Part shown: positions 1 through 7,736 of the stretch, one piece after another
How positions within the stretch are numbered: position 1 is the stretch's first letter
Layout: each line of letters starts with the position of its first letter
DNA from: an uncultured Bacteroidales bacterium
Lineage (GTDB): Bacteria; Bacteroidota; Bacteroidia; Bacteroidales; UBA932
Reading direction: 5' to 3'
Assembly (NCBI GenBank): GCA_900316525.1
Contig: ONDF01000001.1
Location: forward strand, 112,995-176,994
DNA: 64,000 nucleotides
The notes under the pieces: generated by a model
The model's input: only the letters and a program-made list of their open reading frames with translations
The model's database searches: none
What the model was told of the DNA's origin: nothing
Translations under genes and position numbers: made by a program

Positions 1-465
1 GGCGGCATCCAGGATACCCGGAACCGGCGTGAAAGTATACGTTCCCTCCAGCGGATCCTTGAACTGCGTGTAAGTGACCGTGTAGGTGCGGGTTTCCCCG
101 TTGTGGGCGGTCACCACGAAAGAAGCCGAGCCGGAGCTGAGATCCAGCGTGCTGCCGGGCCCGATGCTGGCCGTGGGGCAGAACTCGCTGTCCGGGAACT
201 TGAAGTCCAGGGCCTGGACTTTCACGGCGGACATGTCCAGTCCGCCCGTGATCAGGTTCACCACGACGGAGCCCACCCCGTCGTTCCGCCAGTCGTCGGA
301 AATGACGGCGGCGCCGATCTGGGACTCCAGACGGAGATTGACCGGCGTCCTCTCGCGGAGCCAGGGATCGACCAGCGGCTCCGTGTTGCGGGGTTCCTCG
401 GTGCAGGCGAAAAGGGCCGGCATGAGGAGCGCCGCAAGGGCTGTGCGTAAAACGAATTTCTTCAT
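1..465 (-). CDS. Secreted lipoprotein with beta-sandwich domain, 3' end outside window (partial)
   Basis: The visible 155 residues begin at an ATG at 465 and run off the left edge. They open with a lipoprotein signal peptide whose lipobox ends ...ALFAC at about residue 21. The rest (motifs VVNLITGG, FVVTAHNGETRTYTVTYTQ) resembles the cadherin/Ig-like N-terminal domains (DUF5018 type) found on surface lipoproteins of Bacteroidota polysaccharide loci. No catalytic domain is visible, so the function of the missing C-terminal part is unknown. It has its own promoter at 516-547 and lies beyond the terminator of the neighbouring mannanase operon. It is therefore a separate transcript, though possibly part of the same mannan locus. 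Confidence 0.7.
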   Translation of the reverse strand, partial: MKKFVLRTALAALLMPALFACTEEPRNTEPLVDPWLRERTPVNLRLESQIGAAVISDDWRNDGVGSVVVNLITGGLDMSAVKVQALDFKFPDSEFCPTASIGPGSTLDLSSGSASFVVTAHNGETRTYTVTYTQFKDPLEGTYTFTPVPGILDAA

Positions 466-515
466 GATACTATAAAATGATTGTGACTAGTTTCAGTTGG
501 GCTTATGCAGCACTA

Positions 516-547
516 CAAAGGTACGGGGAGAAATGGGCTAATACAAA
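516..547 (-). promoter_or_regulatory. Bacteroidota-type promoter for the partial lipoprotein
   Basis: On the minus strand, TTTG (547-544) is followed after 20 nt by TACCTTTG (523-516). This matches the Bacteroidota housekeeping consensus TTTG-N19/20-TAnnTTTG. It predicts transcription starting near 509, about 45 nt before the ATG at 465. Confidence 0.7.
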
Positions 548-615
548 TATTACTTTCTCAATTTATGATACTATTTTGCAAATCTGCATCATTTTACGAA
601 AAACGAGGAGCACAC

Positions 616-663
616 CCGCATAAAAAAACGCGCTCAGGGGTTTAATCTCCCTTGAGCGCGTTT
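616..663 (-). terminator. Rho-independent terminator of the beta-mannan operon
   Basis: A 15-pair stem (626-640 with 649-663, one G-U pair) with an 8-nt loop is followed on the minus strand by seven T residues (625-619). It lies just downstream of the BACON-GH5 stop codon at 689. The rest of the gap between 466 and 688 holds only this terminator and the promoter at 516-547. Confidence 0.85.
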
Positions 664-688
664 CGGACAAGACGGCGGACCGTATCAG

Positions 689-2458
689 TTACGGTGCCGC
701 GTCATAAATGCTTTGCAACGTGTAGGACGGGTCCTTCGTCGTCACGGCCTTGACCATAAGCCCCACCAGCGTCCGGGCGTCCTCGCCCGCGAACTGGCCG
801 GTTCCGTGATCAATGTAGGCGTGTGTTTCGGCCCCCGTTCCTTGGGCGCCGTTGTCCCAGAGGTACATCGGCAGCAGGCGGTCCGCCGCGGCCTTGCAGA
901 AATACTCCATATAATACTTCTGGTACGGGAAATCCGCCGCTTCGTGGCGGGAACAGCCCATTTCGCCGAGATAGACCGGAACGCCCTTGTCCAGGTAGGC
1001 GGCCTTGAGTTTGTCGAACACGTCGACGACCGCCTTTTCATTGTCTCCGCTCGGGCGGAGACCCGATTGCGCCGTATGGCCCCACTGGCGCACCAGCGGG
1101 TCCTTGAGCGTATAATCATAGGGATCATAGTCGTGGACGGCCACCATCAGGCGGTTCGCGGAGGTGCAGTCCTGCGGAAGGACGAGGCCGGTGATCGTGA
1201 ATCCCGGATTCGCGGCATAGCCCGGCACGCCGAGCCAGCGGGTGGCGTTGTTGCCGCCGGTGGCGCGGACGGCGTTCACGAAAATCTGGTTCCACTCGTT
1301 GAGGATCCGGTACTGGGTGTCCGGATCCTTCTTGAAGGCATCGCTCCAGCCCCAGCCGCCGTCCTGGATTTCGTTCAGCGACTCGAAGACGAGCCACTCT
1401 CCCTTGTCCTTGAAACGGTCCGCGATCTGGGTCCATACCCGGAAGAGCATCCGCATCGTGGTCTCGTTCTGGGCGGGATCGCCATAGCACTTGGCGATGT
1501 CCTGCCAGGAGCTTTCGTCGTGGTGCGTGTTCACGATGGCCACGAGGCCGGCCTTCTCCGCATAGCCGACGATCTCCGCCACCCGGTCGATCCACGCCTT
1601 TTCCAGGGTGTAGTCTGGTGCCGAACCGATATGGCCCGCCCAGGTGGTGCAGATGCGCACGGCCTTGAAGCCGGCGGCCTTGACGCCGTCCATCGTCGCC
1701 TGTGTGCATTTGGGATTCCCCCAGACGGTCTCGTTCGCCACACCGTTGCTGACGGCGTCCATCTGGTTGCCCATGTTCCAGCCGGGGGCCATCGCGTCGA
1801 ACACAATTTGCGGGGTGATCGCCGTCGCCGTGGCGGACGGAATGACGAGGGCTTCCTCGGTCACCGCCACGGTCGCGCTCTCACTCCCGCAGGTGATGGT
1901 GACGGTCCCGCTGCCCGCAGCCGTCGTACGGCGCGGGCCCACGGAAATCTTCACCGGCGTATGGTGGTCCTTGTCCATCCAGCCGGTTTCCAGGCCGATC
2001 CACGAGGCATCGGCCTTCACCGTGGGCTGGTTGGCGGAAGTGACGGTCAATGTCACTTCCCCGCCCTTGCGGTCGAAGGAAACGGAAGTCTTGTCCACCG
2101 CCAGCGCGATGACGGGATGGGTCTGCAGGACGGAAATCAGCACGCTTTGCTTGTCCGACTGGACGCGGACGGTGGCGGAACGATCCAGGAGGCCGCTGTA
2201 AGCCGCCGCCGTGACGCTGTACTGATAGGTGTTCCCGGACACGGAGCCCGGCTTGACCGTGACCCAGTCGTTCTGGCAGGTGACCGCCGGCTGGATGCCG
2301 CTGGTGACGGACACCTGCCGCGTGCCGCCTTCCGGCCCGAACGTCAGTTCGGACGGGCTGGCGGCGAGTTTCACGGGATCGGGTTCGGGCGTCTTCCCGC
2401 CGCAGGCGCAGAAGGCCAGGGCGGACAGGAACGCCAGGATCGGTTTCAGGCTTTTCAT
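689..2458 (-). CDS. BACON-domain GH5 endo-glycanase lipoprotein (probable endo-beta-mannanase/glucanase)
   Basis: This 589-residue protein should hydrolyse beta-1,4-linked backbones (mannan or glucan) at the cell surface. It starts with a lipoprotein signal (lipobox FCAC around residues 17-19). Two BACON-type beta-sandwich domains follow (about 32-110 and 117-205), then a GH5 TIM barrel from about 215. The GH5 acid/base is E363 in ESLNE and the nucleophile is E499 in YLGEMG; WNMGNQMD is the usual start of the barrel. The ATG at 2458 overlaps the transporter stop (TAATG), which fixes the start; the same frame stays open upstream only as a shadow of the transporter gene. It is the last gene of an operon with GH5, GH26 and a GPH symporter, which favours mannan as substrate. 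GH5 subfamily cannot be set by eye. Confidence 0.88.
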   Translation of the reverse strand: MKSLKPILAFLSALAFCACGGKTPEPDPVKLAASPSELTFGPEGGTRQVSVTSGIQPAVTCQNDWVTVKPGSVSGNTYQYSVTAAAYSGLLDRSATVRVQSDKQSVLISVLQTHPVIALAVDKTSVSFDRKGGEVTLTVTSANQPTVKADASWIGLETGWMDKDHHTPVKISVGPRRTTAAGSGTVTITCGSESATVAVTEEALVIPSATATAITPQIVFDAMAPGWNMGNQMDAVSNGVANETVWGNPKCTQATMDGVKAAGFKAVRICTTWAGHIGSAPDYTLEKAWIDRVAEIVGYAEKAGLVAIVNTHHDESSWQDIAKCYGDPAQNETTMRMLFRVWTQIADRFKDKGEWLVFESLNEIQDGGWGWSDAFKKDPDTQYRILNEWNQIFVNAVRATGGNNATRWLGVPGYAANPGFTITGLVLPQDCTSANRLMVAVHDYDPYDYTLKDPLVRQWGHTAQSGLRPSGDNEKAVVDVFDKLKAAYLDKGVPVYLGEMGCSRHEAADFPYQKYYMEYFCKAAADRLLPMYLWDNGAQGTGAETHAYIDHGTGQFAGEDARTLVGLMVKAVTTKDPSYTLQSIYDAAP

Positions 2459-3798
2459 TACTTCTTGATGGGATAGAAACGCATCAGCACGACAATCAGC
2501 AGGGCGATGGCCGCCGGGAACAGCGAGAACAGCATCCAGATCATCCGCTGGACAGCCGGTTCGTTCGTGATGGTGACGACCGTCTGGCCGGTGGCGTCCG
2601 TACCGGAAACGAAGCCCGCGATGCCGAGGAGGAGGGCCACCAGGGCGCCGGAAATGGCCGATCCGAACTTCTGGGCCATCGTACCGGAGGAGAAGATGAG
2701 GCCCGTCGAGGAGGTGCCGTTCTTCTCGGTGGCGTAGTCGGCCACATCGGCATACATCGACCACAGGAGCGGCGAGTAGAAGCCGATGCCGATGGAGGTG
2801 AGGATCACCATCGCGATCATCAGCCAGATGTACTTCGGGTCCATCGGGATGAAGAAGAAGGCGATGGAGGTCACGGCGCAGATGATCGCCGCCCAGTTGA
2901 AGGCCTTGCGCTTGGAGCCCACCCACTTGGTGAACGCCGGGGAAAGGCCGCCGAAGATCATGCAGGTCACCTCGCCGAAGGTCATGAACACCGTGTAGTT
3001 GATGATGAGGCCCGAGACGGTGACATTCCCGTGCAGGCAGTATTCCAGCAGGTAGCCGGCCACCGCATAGCGGAATCCGTTGAAGAAATTCGTGCAGATG
3101 CCGATGAGCGTCAGGATGATCCACGGCTTGTTGCGGAACAGGTCCGCGAACGGCTTGAAAGAGAACTTCTCCGCCCGGATGGGCTTCAGGCGCTCCTTCG
3201 TCAGGAGGCCGCAGGCCAGCGTGCCCAGCGCGGCGAGCGCGCCCAGGATCACGCCCAGGACGGCGTATTGGTGCGCCGGCGTGCCGCCCACCATCTTCTG
3301 CAGGTACGGGAAGGAGAGCAGGGTGACAAAGCCCATCGCATAGGCGCCGACCATCCGGTAGGACGAGAACTCGTTCTTCTCGTTGTCATCGGCGGTCATC
3401 ACGCCCAGCAGGGAGCCGTACGGCACGTTCACGGCCGTATAGACCGCCATCATCAGCAGGTACATCGAGTACGCGTAGATGCGCTTGCCCACGGGGCCGA
3501 GGTCCGGCGTGTACAGCAGCAGGGCGAAGACGAGGCCCAGCGGAATGGCGCCGAAGATGAGCCAGGGGCGGTAGGTGCCCCACTTGGACTGCGTCCGGTC
3601 GGCGAGCGCGCCCATAATCGGGTCCGTGACGACGTCGAACAAGCGGGCCACCAGCATCAGGGTGGCGGTGTCGGCCACCGTCAGACCGAAGATGTTCGTG
3701 AAGAACAGCGGGAAAGCGATGGACATGACCTTCCAAGTAATGCCGCCGGCGGCGGCGTCACCCAGGGCATAGCCGATTTTTTCGGAGAATTTTGCCAT
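2458..3798 (-). CDS. GPH-family (MelB-like) sugar:cation symporter
   Basis: The 446-residue inner-membrane protein has about 12 hydrophobic segments. It also carries the glycoside-pentoside-hexuronide signature near the N-terminus (YALGDAAAG, DVVTDPIMG followed by DRTQSKWGTYRPW). The family imports di- and oligosaccharides with Na+ or H+. Placed between GH26 and BACON-GH5, it probably imports manno-oligosaccharides released by them; that substrate is inferred from context. The gene follows GH26 after 39 nt and overlaps the next gene by one base (TAATG), suggesting translational coupling. No inactivating change is visible. Confidence 0.88.
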   Translation of the reverse strand: MAKFSEKIGYALGDAAAGGITWKVMSIAFPLFFTNIFGLTVADTATLMLVARLFDVVTDPIMGALADRTQSKWGTYRPWLIFGAIPLGLVFALLLYTPDLGPVGKRIYAYSMYLLMMAVYTAVNVPYGSLLGVMTADDNEKNEFSSYRMVGAYAMGFVTLLSFPYLQKMVGGTPAHQYAVLGVILGALAALGTLACGLLTKERLKPIRAEKFSFKPFADLFRNKPWIILTLIGICTNFFNGFRYAVAGYLLEYCLHGNVTVSGLIINYTVFMTFGEVTCMIFGGLSPAFTKWVGSKRKAFNWAAIICAVTSIAFFFIPMDPKYIWLMIAMVILTSIGIGFYSPLLWSMYADVADYATEKNGTSSTGLIFSSGTMAQKFGSAISGALVALLLGIAGFVSGTDATGQTVVTITNEPAVQRMIWMLFSLFPAAIALLIVVLMRFYPIKK

Positions 3799-3837
3799 AA
3801 AAGTATCAGTTTTTCAAAATATCGTATCTGTCAGTTG

Positions 3838-4935
3838 TCATTTCGCCTCCAGGAACGCGATGGGGTCCAGTTCGCTGAACGCCTTGAAATCCGGGGCGTT
3901 CGCGAAACCGTCCCACCCCGCATAGAAGTGACCGGGCTTGTCCCACGCATTGCGCCAGGTCAGGACGTACGCAATCGGGAAGTCCTTGATGGCGGGATAC
4001 AGGACGCCCGTCCACCACTGCGGGTCCGGAATCCCCTCCAGACCGGTCTCGGACAGGCACATCAGCTTGTTATGGCCGATGGAGAGGGCGTGCACGAAGC
4101 CGAGCGACCGGATGATCTCCGCCGCAAACCGTTCGCCGGAAGGCCCGAAGCCGTCCGGGCCGATGAACTCGTACTGGTCCAGGCCCATCAGGTCGATGAC
4201 GTCGTCCCCGGGATAGCGTTCCAGATACTCGTCCGCATCGATACCGCCGTTGGGCGAATAGCACCAGAGGAGGTTCTTCAAGCCGCGGGTTTCAGTCAGA
4301 TAGGACCAAGTAGTGCGGAAAAGCGCCTTGTACTCATCGGCCGAGCAAAGCTTGCTCCCCCACCAGAACCAGCTCTCGCTGCACTCGTGCCAGGGGCGGA
4401 AGATGACCGGGGTCTCCCCCAGGCTCTCAAGGAAATCTCCGAGGCGCGGCAGCCACGTATCCATGAACAAATCATGCAGTTCACCGCCTTCCAGCAGGGA
4501 TTTCACCACCTGGTCGGAAGAGACGTCCCAGGCGTCGCCGCCCGTGAGCGGATTCCGGGGATGCCAGGAGACGGTGACGACCCCGCCGCGCTCCGCGTGC
4601 AGCTTCGCCGCCTTGCGGATCAGGCCGAAATCGACACTGTCGAGGCTTGCCTTGTCCCCCATTTCGATGCCGCCGAGCTCGACGCCCATCACGGCGGGAT
4701 ACTTCCCCGTCACGGCCTTCACGTCCGAGCGGTCGAGGGGATCGGCCTCCCAGTCCTCCACCTTCCAGGCGTGCCCGTAGGCAAGGTCGTCCTGGTGGCC
4801 GTACAGGATCTTTCCGTCCTTCACGCTTTGGCTGAGTTTCGCATGGAGTTTCTGCGCCGGGGTTTCCACCGGCTTGGGGCCTCCGCAGGAGACGGCGGCG
4901 AGGGCCGCGAGTATGATCGGCAAATATTTCATCAT
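3838..4935 (-). CDS. GH26 endo-beta-1,4-mannanase lipoprotein
   Basis: The 365-residue protein has a lipoprotein signal (lipobox AVSC near residue 16) and a single GH26 TIM barrel. The family acid/base sits in RPWHE (E184) and the nucleophile in CLSETG (E296). YGHQDDLAYG near residue 45 is also typical of GH26. It should cleave beta-1,4-mannan or galactomannan internally, probably on the cell surface or in the periplasm. The first of two adjacent ATGs (4935) overlaps the upstream GH5 stop in an ATGA arrangement, so I start there; the second ATG at 4932 would remove one residue. Confidence 0.92.
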   Translation of the reverse strand: MMKYLPIILAALAAVSCGGPKPVETPAQKLHAKLSQSVKDGKILYGHQDDLAYGHAWKVEDWEADPLDRSDVKAVTGKYPAVMGVELGGIEMGDKASLDSVDFGLIRKAAKLHAERGGVVTVSWHPRNPLTGGDAWDVSSDQVVKSLLEGGELHDLFMDTWLPRLGDFLESLGETPVIFRPWHECSESWFWWGSKLCSADEYKALFRTTWSYLTETRGLKNLLWCYSPNGGIDADEYLERYPGDDVIDLMGLDQYEFIGPDGFGPSGERFAAEIIRSLGFVHALSIGHNKLMCLSETGLEGIPDPQWWTGVLYPAIKDFPIAYVLTWRNAWDKPGHFYAGWDGFANAPDFKAFSELDPIAFLEAK

Positions 4936-6476
4936 AGATAGGGTTTCAAGATAGCGTCCTTCACTCGGGGCGTCGTCCAGGTGGGGACGGCGCGGTCCGC
5001 CCCGTCCGACAGGCACATCCAATACAGGGCGGCCATGCCGGCGTCCTTTGCCTTCTGCGAGAAATAGCCGGCGAAGCGGATCATCGCTGCGGAATCCTCG
5101 TTGGATCCGCCGCCCCACTCGCCGATGATCACCGGCACGCCCAGCCGACGGACGATGTACTGGTCCAGGTCCGTGAACTGACGGTCGATGTCCGCCTTCT
5201 GCGCGTCGAACTTGTCGGCCTCCCAGTAGCTGTGGATCTGCACGGCGATGTGGCCGGGGGCTTCCGGAAGAACGAGCTGGGAAAGAGGGTCTTTCAAGTG
5301 CGGGTTCCAATTCCCGGCGCCGCTGCAGGCGCCGTATGTGTTCACGACCAGGTTCCGCGACGTGTTGTTGCCGCCGGTGGCGCGCACGGTCTCCACGAAG
5401 GTCCTTGCATAGTTGTTGATGCCGGCATAAGCGGCGGCCGCCACCTCCGCGTCATAGCGGTCCGGCGAAGCGAAGGTCGCGTAGCACCAGGAATCGTAGG
5501 AGTCCAGCATCTCGTTGTAGGACTCGAAAAGAAGTTTGTCCCCGTAGTCCCTGAAGGTCTCGGCGATTTGCTGCCAAAGCGCGGCGTAGCGGTCTTTCGC
5601 CGCATCGAACTTGTCCGCCACCAGCCAGGCGGCGCCGTTCTTTTTCTCGCCGTGGTCCCCCGTGTCGTGATGGACATTGAGGATGCAGTACATTCCTTCG
5701 TCGAGGACGTAACCGACGACTTCCCGGACGCGGGCCATCCAGGCGGGATCCACGCGGTAGTCCGTGGATTCCAGCCATTTGTCCATGTTCCAGCGGCCTC
5801 CATTCACCTCCAGCGTGCCCATATGCGGGTACCAGGTGACAGGGACCCGGATGGCGTTGAAGCCTGCTTCCTTGAACATATGGATGAGCGCCCGGGTGGT
5901 GACGGGCTGGCCCCAGCCGGTCTCATAGGCGGTCGGCGTCCGGTCGGAATAGGCCTCGAACCACATATTGGTGACATCCCCGCTGTTGGTATCGAGCGTG
6001 TTTCCGAGGTTCCATCCGGCGCCCATATTCTTCACGGCGGAAGCGGCCGATTCCCAGCTTCCCGGATCCGGCGCCGGGTCCGGCTCCTTCGTCGAGAAAC
6101 GGAAGGTGATGGCCGGGGACGCTTTCTGGTCCTGCTTGAACCCCCGGGCCGTCCCGGCCGGCAGGGTGACTGTATACTGCCTGCCCCGCGCCAGGCCCGA
6201 TACGACGACGGTCAGCGCCGCGCCCGCAGGGCTGGCTTTTTCGATGAAAGCGCCCCCGTCCACCGAGACGCCGGCCAGGCTGGCGGACGTGCAAAGGATG
6301 TTCTGGTCGAAAGTGAAGACAACGGACAGGGAAGAGCCTTCGATACCGCCCGTGCCGTCAGGCGGGGAGATGGAGACCAGCGCAGGGCCGGGCGTCTCCA
6401 ACGGCTCCGGTTGCACAGGCTCTCCGCAGGAGAAGGCCAGGAGGGCGAGGGCAAGAATAATCAGGGCGTTCTTCAT
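4932..6476 (-). CDS. Big_5/Ig-like GH5 endo-glycanase lipoprotein, first gene of beta-mannan operon
   Basis: This 514-residue lipoprotein (lipobox AFSC near residue 17) has a bacterial Ig-like domain (about 35-145) followed by a GH5 catalytic domain (about 155-510). The acid/base is E322 in ESYNEM and the nucleophile E453 in IIGEWGG; GWNLGNTLD begins the barrel. It is a probable endo-beta-mannanase or glucanase. The two GH5 enzymes of the operon have different accessory domains, so they are probably not simple duplicates. I start at the ATG at 6476 because the signal peptide begins there. An excellent promoter ends only five bases upstream, implying an almost leaderless mRNA. Confidence 0.88.
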   Translation of the reverse strand: MKNALIILALALLAFSCGEPVQPEPLETPGPALVSISPPDGTGGIEGSSLSVVFTFDQNILCTSASLAGVSVDGGAFIEKASPAGAALTVVVSGLARGRQYTVTLPAGTARGFKQDQKASPAITFRFSTKEPDPAPDPGSWESAASAVKNMGAGWNLGNTLDTNSGDVTNMWFEAYSDRTPTAYETGWGQPVTTRALIHMFKEAGFNAIRVPVTWYPHMGTLEVNGGRWNMDKWLESTDYRVDPAWMARVREVVGYVLDEGMYCILNVHHDTGDHGEKKNGAAWLVADKFDAAKDRYAALWQQIAETFRDYGDKLLFESYNEMLDSYDSWCYATFASPDRYDAEVAAAAYAGINNYARTFVETVRATGGNNTSRNLVVNTYGACSGAGNWNPHLKDPLSQLVLPEAPGHIAVQIHSYWEADKFDAQKADIDRQFTDLDQYIVRRLGVPVIIGEWGGGSNEDSAAMIRFAGYFSQKAKDAGMAALYWMCLSDGADRAVPTWTTPRVKDAILKPYL

Positions 6477-6481
6477 CGGTA

Positions 6482-6513
6482 CAAATATAATAAACCTTTT
6501 ACCCACCAACAAA
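6482..6513 (-). promoter_or_regulatory. Promoter of the beta-mannan operon
   Basis: TTTG (6513-6510), a 20-nt spacer and TATATTTG (6489-6482) match the Bacteroidota consensus on the minus strand. The ATG at 6476 begins five bases after the last G, so initiation would fall at or next to the start codon. Confidence 0.75.
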
Positions 6514-6548
6514 TGCAATTCCGTACAAAACCGATACTATTTTTTCGC

Positions 6549-6556
6549 TATCTTTG
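6549..6556 (+). promoter_or_regulatory. -7 element (TATCTTTG) of tadA
   Basis: TATCTTTG matches TAnnTTTG and lies four bases before the GTG chosen as the tadA start. No good -33 TTTG is seen at the ideal distance. If the GTG is used, the mRNA is effectively leaderless. The ATG at 6588 would have a leader of about 25 nt. Confidence 0.55.
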
Positions 6557-6560
6557 CAAG

Positions 6561-7001
6561 GTGGAACAACAGCAAGACGAAAGATTCATGCGGGAGGCGC
6601 TGCGGGAGGCGCAGGCCGCCCTGGCCGCCGGGGAGATCCCCATCGGCGCCGTCATCGTGTCCCGGGGCCGGGTGATCGGCCGGGGGCACAACATGACCGA
6701 GCGGCTCATCGACACCACCGCCCACGCGGAGATGGTGGCCATCACGGCCGCCACCGAGGCCATCGGCGGCAAGTACTTGACCGACTGCACTTTGTATGTC
6801 ACGGTCGAGCCCTGCCCGATGTGCGCCGGCGCCCTGAACTGGGCCCAGGTGGGCCGCATCGTGTACGGGGCCATCGACCCGCGCCGCGGCTACACGCTCT
6901 TCTCCCCTTCCCTCCTCCACCCGCGCACGCAGGTCACGGCCGGCGTCCTGGGCGAGGAATGCACGGCCCTGATGCAGGATTTCTTCCGCTCGAAACGCTG
7001 A
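6561..7001 (+). CDS. tadA: tRNA-specific adenosine-34 deaminase
   Basis: TadA converts the wobble adenosine of tRNA-Arg(ACG) to inosine and acts as a cytosolic homodimer. The 146-residue product has the cytidine-deaminase zinc site: H55-A-E57 in TTAHAEMVA and C85/C88 in PCPMC. The GTG start at 6561 gives the expected N-terminal helix (EQQQDERFMREAL) typical of TadA. Starting at the in-frame ATG at 6588 would remove most of that helix. It is divergent from the beta-mannan operon and unrelated to it. Confidence 0.93.
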   Translation: MEQQQDERFMREALREAQAALAAGEIPIGAVIVSRGRVIGRGHNMTERLIDTTAHAEMVAITAATEAIGGKYLTDCTLYVTVEPCPMCAGALNWAQVGRIVYGAIDPRRGYTLFSPSLLHPRTQVTAGVLGEECTALMQDFFRSKR

Positions 7002-7017
7002 TTTGAAAGGTTTTTGC

Positions 7018-7025
7018 TATCTTTG
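7018..7025 (+). promoter_or_regulatory. -7 element (TATCTTTG) of the 7032 gene
   Basis: TATCTTTG lies six bases before the ATG at 7032, just downstream of the tadA stop. It is a second case in this stretch where the start codon sits at the predicted transcription start. Confidence 0.55.
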
Positions 7026-7031
7026 CAACCG

Positions 7032-7262
7032 ATGGCCAGAAAACGCAAGATCCCGGGCGTGGACCCCGCCTATCTCGAGAAACAGAAAGCGTCGCTCCTC
7101 CGCAAGAACCGCTACGTCCTCTATTTCAACGACAAGGAAATGGAGGCCGTGGACGAATACTGCAGCCGTTTCAAGGTCCATGCGAAAGCGGCCCTGTTCC
7201 GCGAGGCCATCATGTCCAAAGTCCTTTCGGAGCTGGACGAGAACCATCCTACCCTTTTCTAA
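7032..7262 (+). CDS. Small conserved Bacteroidota protein, possible ribbon-helix-helix type
   Basis: This 76-residue cytosolic protein starts at the ATG at 7032. It has a basic N-terminus (MARKRKIPGVDP) and a predicted strand-helix-helix segment: RYVLYFNDKEMEAVDEYC, then a second helix containing ALFREAIMSKVL. That pattern is reminiscent of small RHH DNA-binding proteins. I recognise it as a common type of hypothetical protein in Bacteroidales but know no demonstrated function. It precedes the TSCPD gene by one base and is probably co-transcribed with it. Confidence 0.7.
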   Translation: MARKRKIPGVDPAYLEKQKASLLRKNRYVLYFNDKEMEAVDEYCSRFKVHAKAALFREAIMSKVLSELDENHPTLF

Positions 7263-7263
7263 C

Positions 7264-7557
7264 ATGCCTGAAGACATCCAGATCCTGCGCGACGTCACGG
7301 TCGACGGCGTCCGCCACATCACGGCCGTTCCCTCGGCCCTCGTCTGTTCCCGCCAGATCGACTTCGACCTCGTGGACGGAACCATCCGCAATCTCCGCTA
7401 CACCGCCGGCTGCCACGGCAACCTCCAGGCGCTGGGCGCCCTGCTGGAGGGCCAGCCCGTGGAATTCGCCCTGGACCGCCTTACCGGCATCAACTGCAAG
7501 GGACGCGGCACCTCTTGCTCCGACCAGCTCACGCGCGTGCTGCGGGCGGTGCTGTAG
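7264..7557 (+). CDS. TSCPD domain protein (TIGR03905-like)
   Basis: The 97-residue protein corresponds to a stand-alone TSCPD domain, a cysteine-containing module also found at the C-terminus of B12-dependent ribonucleotide reductases. Conserved features are the GCHGN motif and the final NCKGRGTSCSDQL segment with paired cysteines, probably a metal or redox site. The biochemical role of the stand-alone form is not established. It starts one base after the preceding stop and should be translated from the same mRNA as the 7032 gene. Confidence 0.8.
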   Translation: MPEDIQILRDVTVDGVRHITAVPSALVCSRQIDFDLVDGTIRNLRYTAGCHGNLQALGALLEGQPVEFALDRLTGINCKGRGTSCSDQLTRVLRAVL

Positions 7558-7561
7558 CCGC

Positions 7562-7592
7562 TTGTCACATTTGGAAAATTATACTAACTTTG
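7562..7592 (+). promoter_or_regulatory. Promoter of tRNA-Gln
   Basis: TTG (7562-7564), a 20-nt spacer and TAACTTTG (7585-7592) fit the Bacteroidota consensus. They place transcription about 5 nt upstream of the mature tRNA 5' end at 7604. Confidence 0.7.
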
Positions 7593-7603
7593 CACCCCGG
7601 AAT

Positions 7604-7674
7604 TGAGATGTGGTGTAATGGTAGCACTAGGGATTTTGGTTCCCTCAGTTAGAGTTCGAATCTCTACATCTCAA
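7604..7674 (+). tRNA. tRNA-Gln (anticodon TTG)
   Basis: A full cloverleaf can be drawn. The acceptor stem TGAGATG (7604-7610) pairs with CATCTCA (7667-7673), and the discriminator A is at 7674. The anticodon stem AGGGA/TCCCT encloses the loop TTTTGGT with anticodon TTG (7636-7638), and the T-arm carries TTCGAAT. The 3' CCA is not encoded. Confidence 0.95.
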
Positions 7675-7714
7675 CGAAATAGGCAGCTGCAGGAAGCAGC
7701 TGCCTATTTCGTTG
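7672..7714. terminator. Bidirectional hairpin terminator between tRNA-Gln and the transglutaminase operon
   Basis: A perfect 19-bp inverted repeat (7672-7690 and 7696-7714) with a 5-nt loop lies between the tRNA 3' end and the convergent operon. The outer stem is A/T-rich, so in either direction the G/C-rich inner stem is followed by TATTTCGTT. It shares three bases with the tRNA acceptor end. Confidence 0.75.
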
Positions 7715-7736
7715 AAAATACGGCGCAAGCACACGT

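Noticed and set aside
2459..3124. Upstream extension of the BACON-GH5 frame into the transporter gene
   Set aside because: The lipoprotein signal starts at 2458 and the extra residues are a frame-shifted shadow of the transporter.
3031..4941. A 636-codon plus-strand frame opposite the GPH symporter and GH26
   Set aside because: The glycosidase catalytic motifs and membrane helices all read on the minus strand; the antisense product is low-complexity and lacks motifs.
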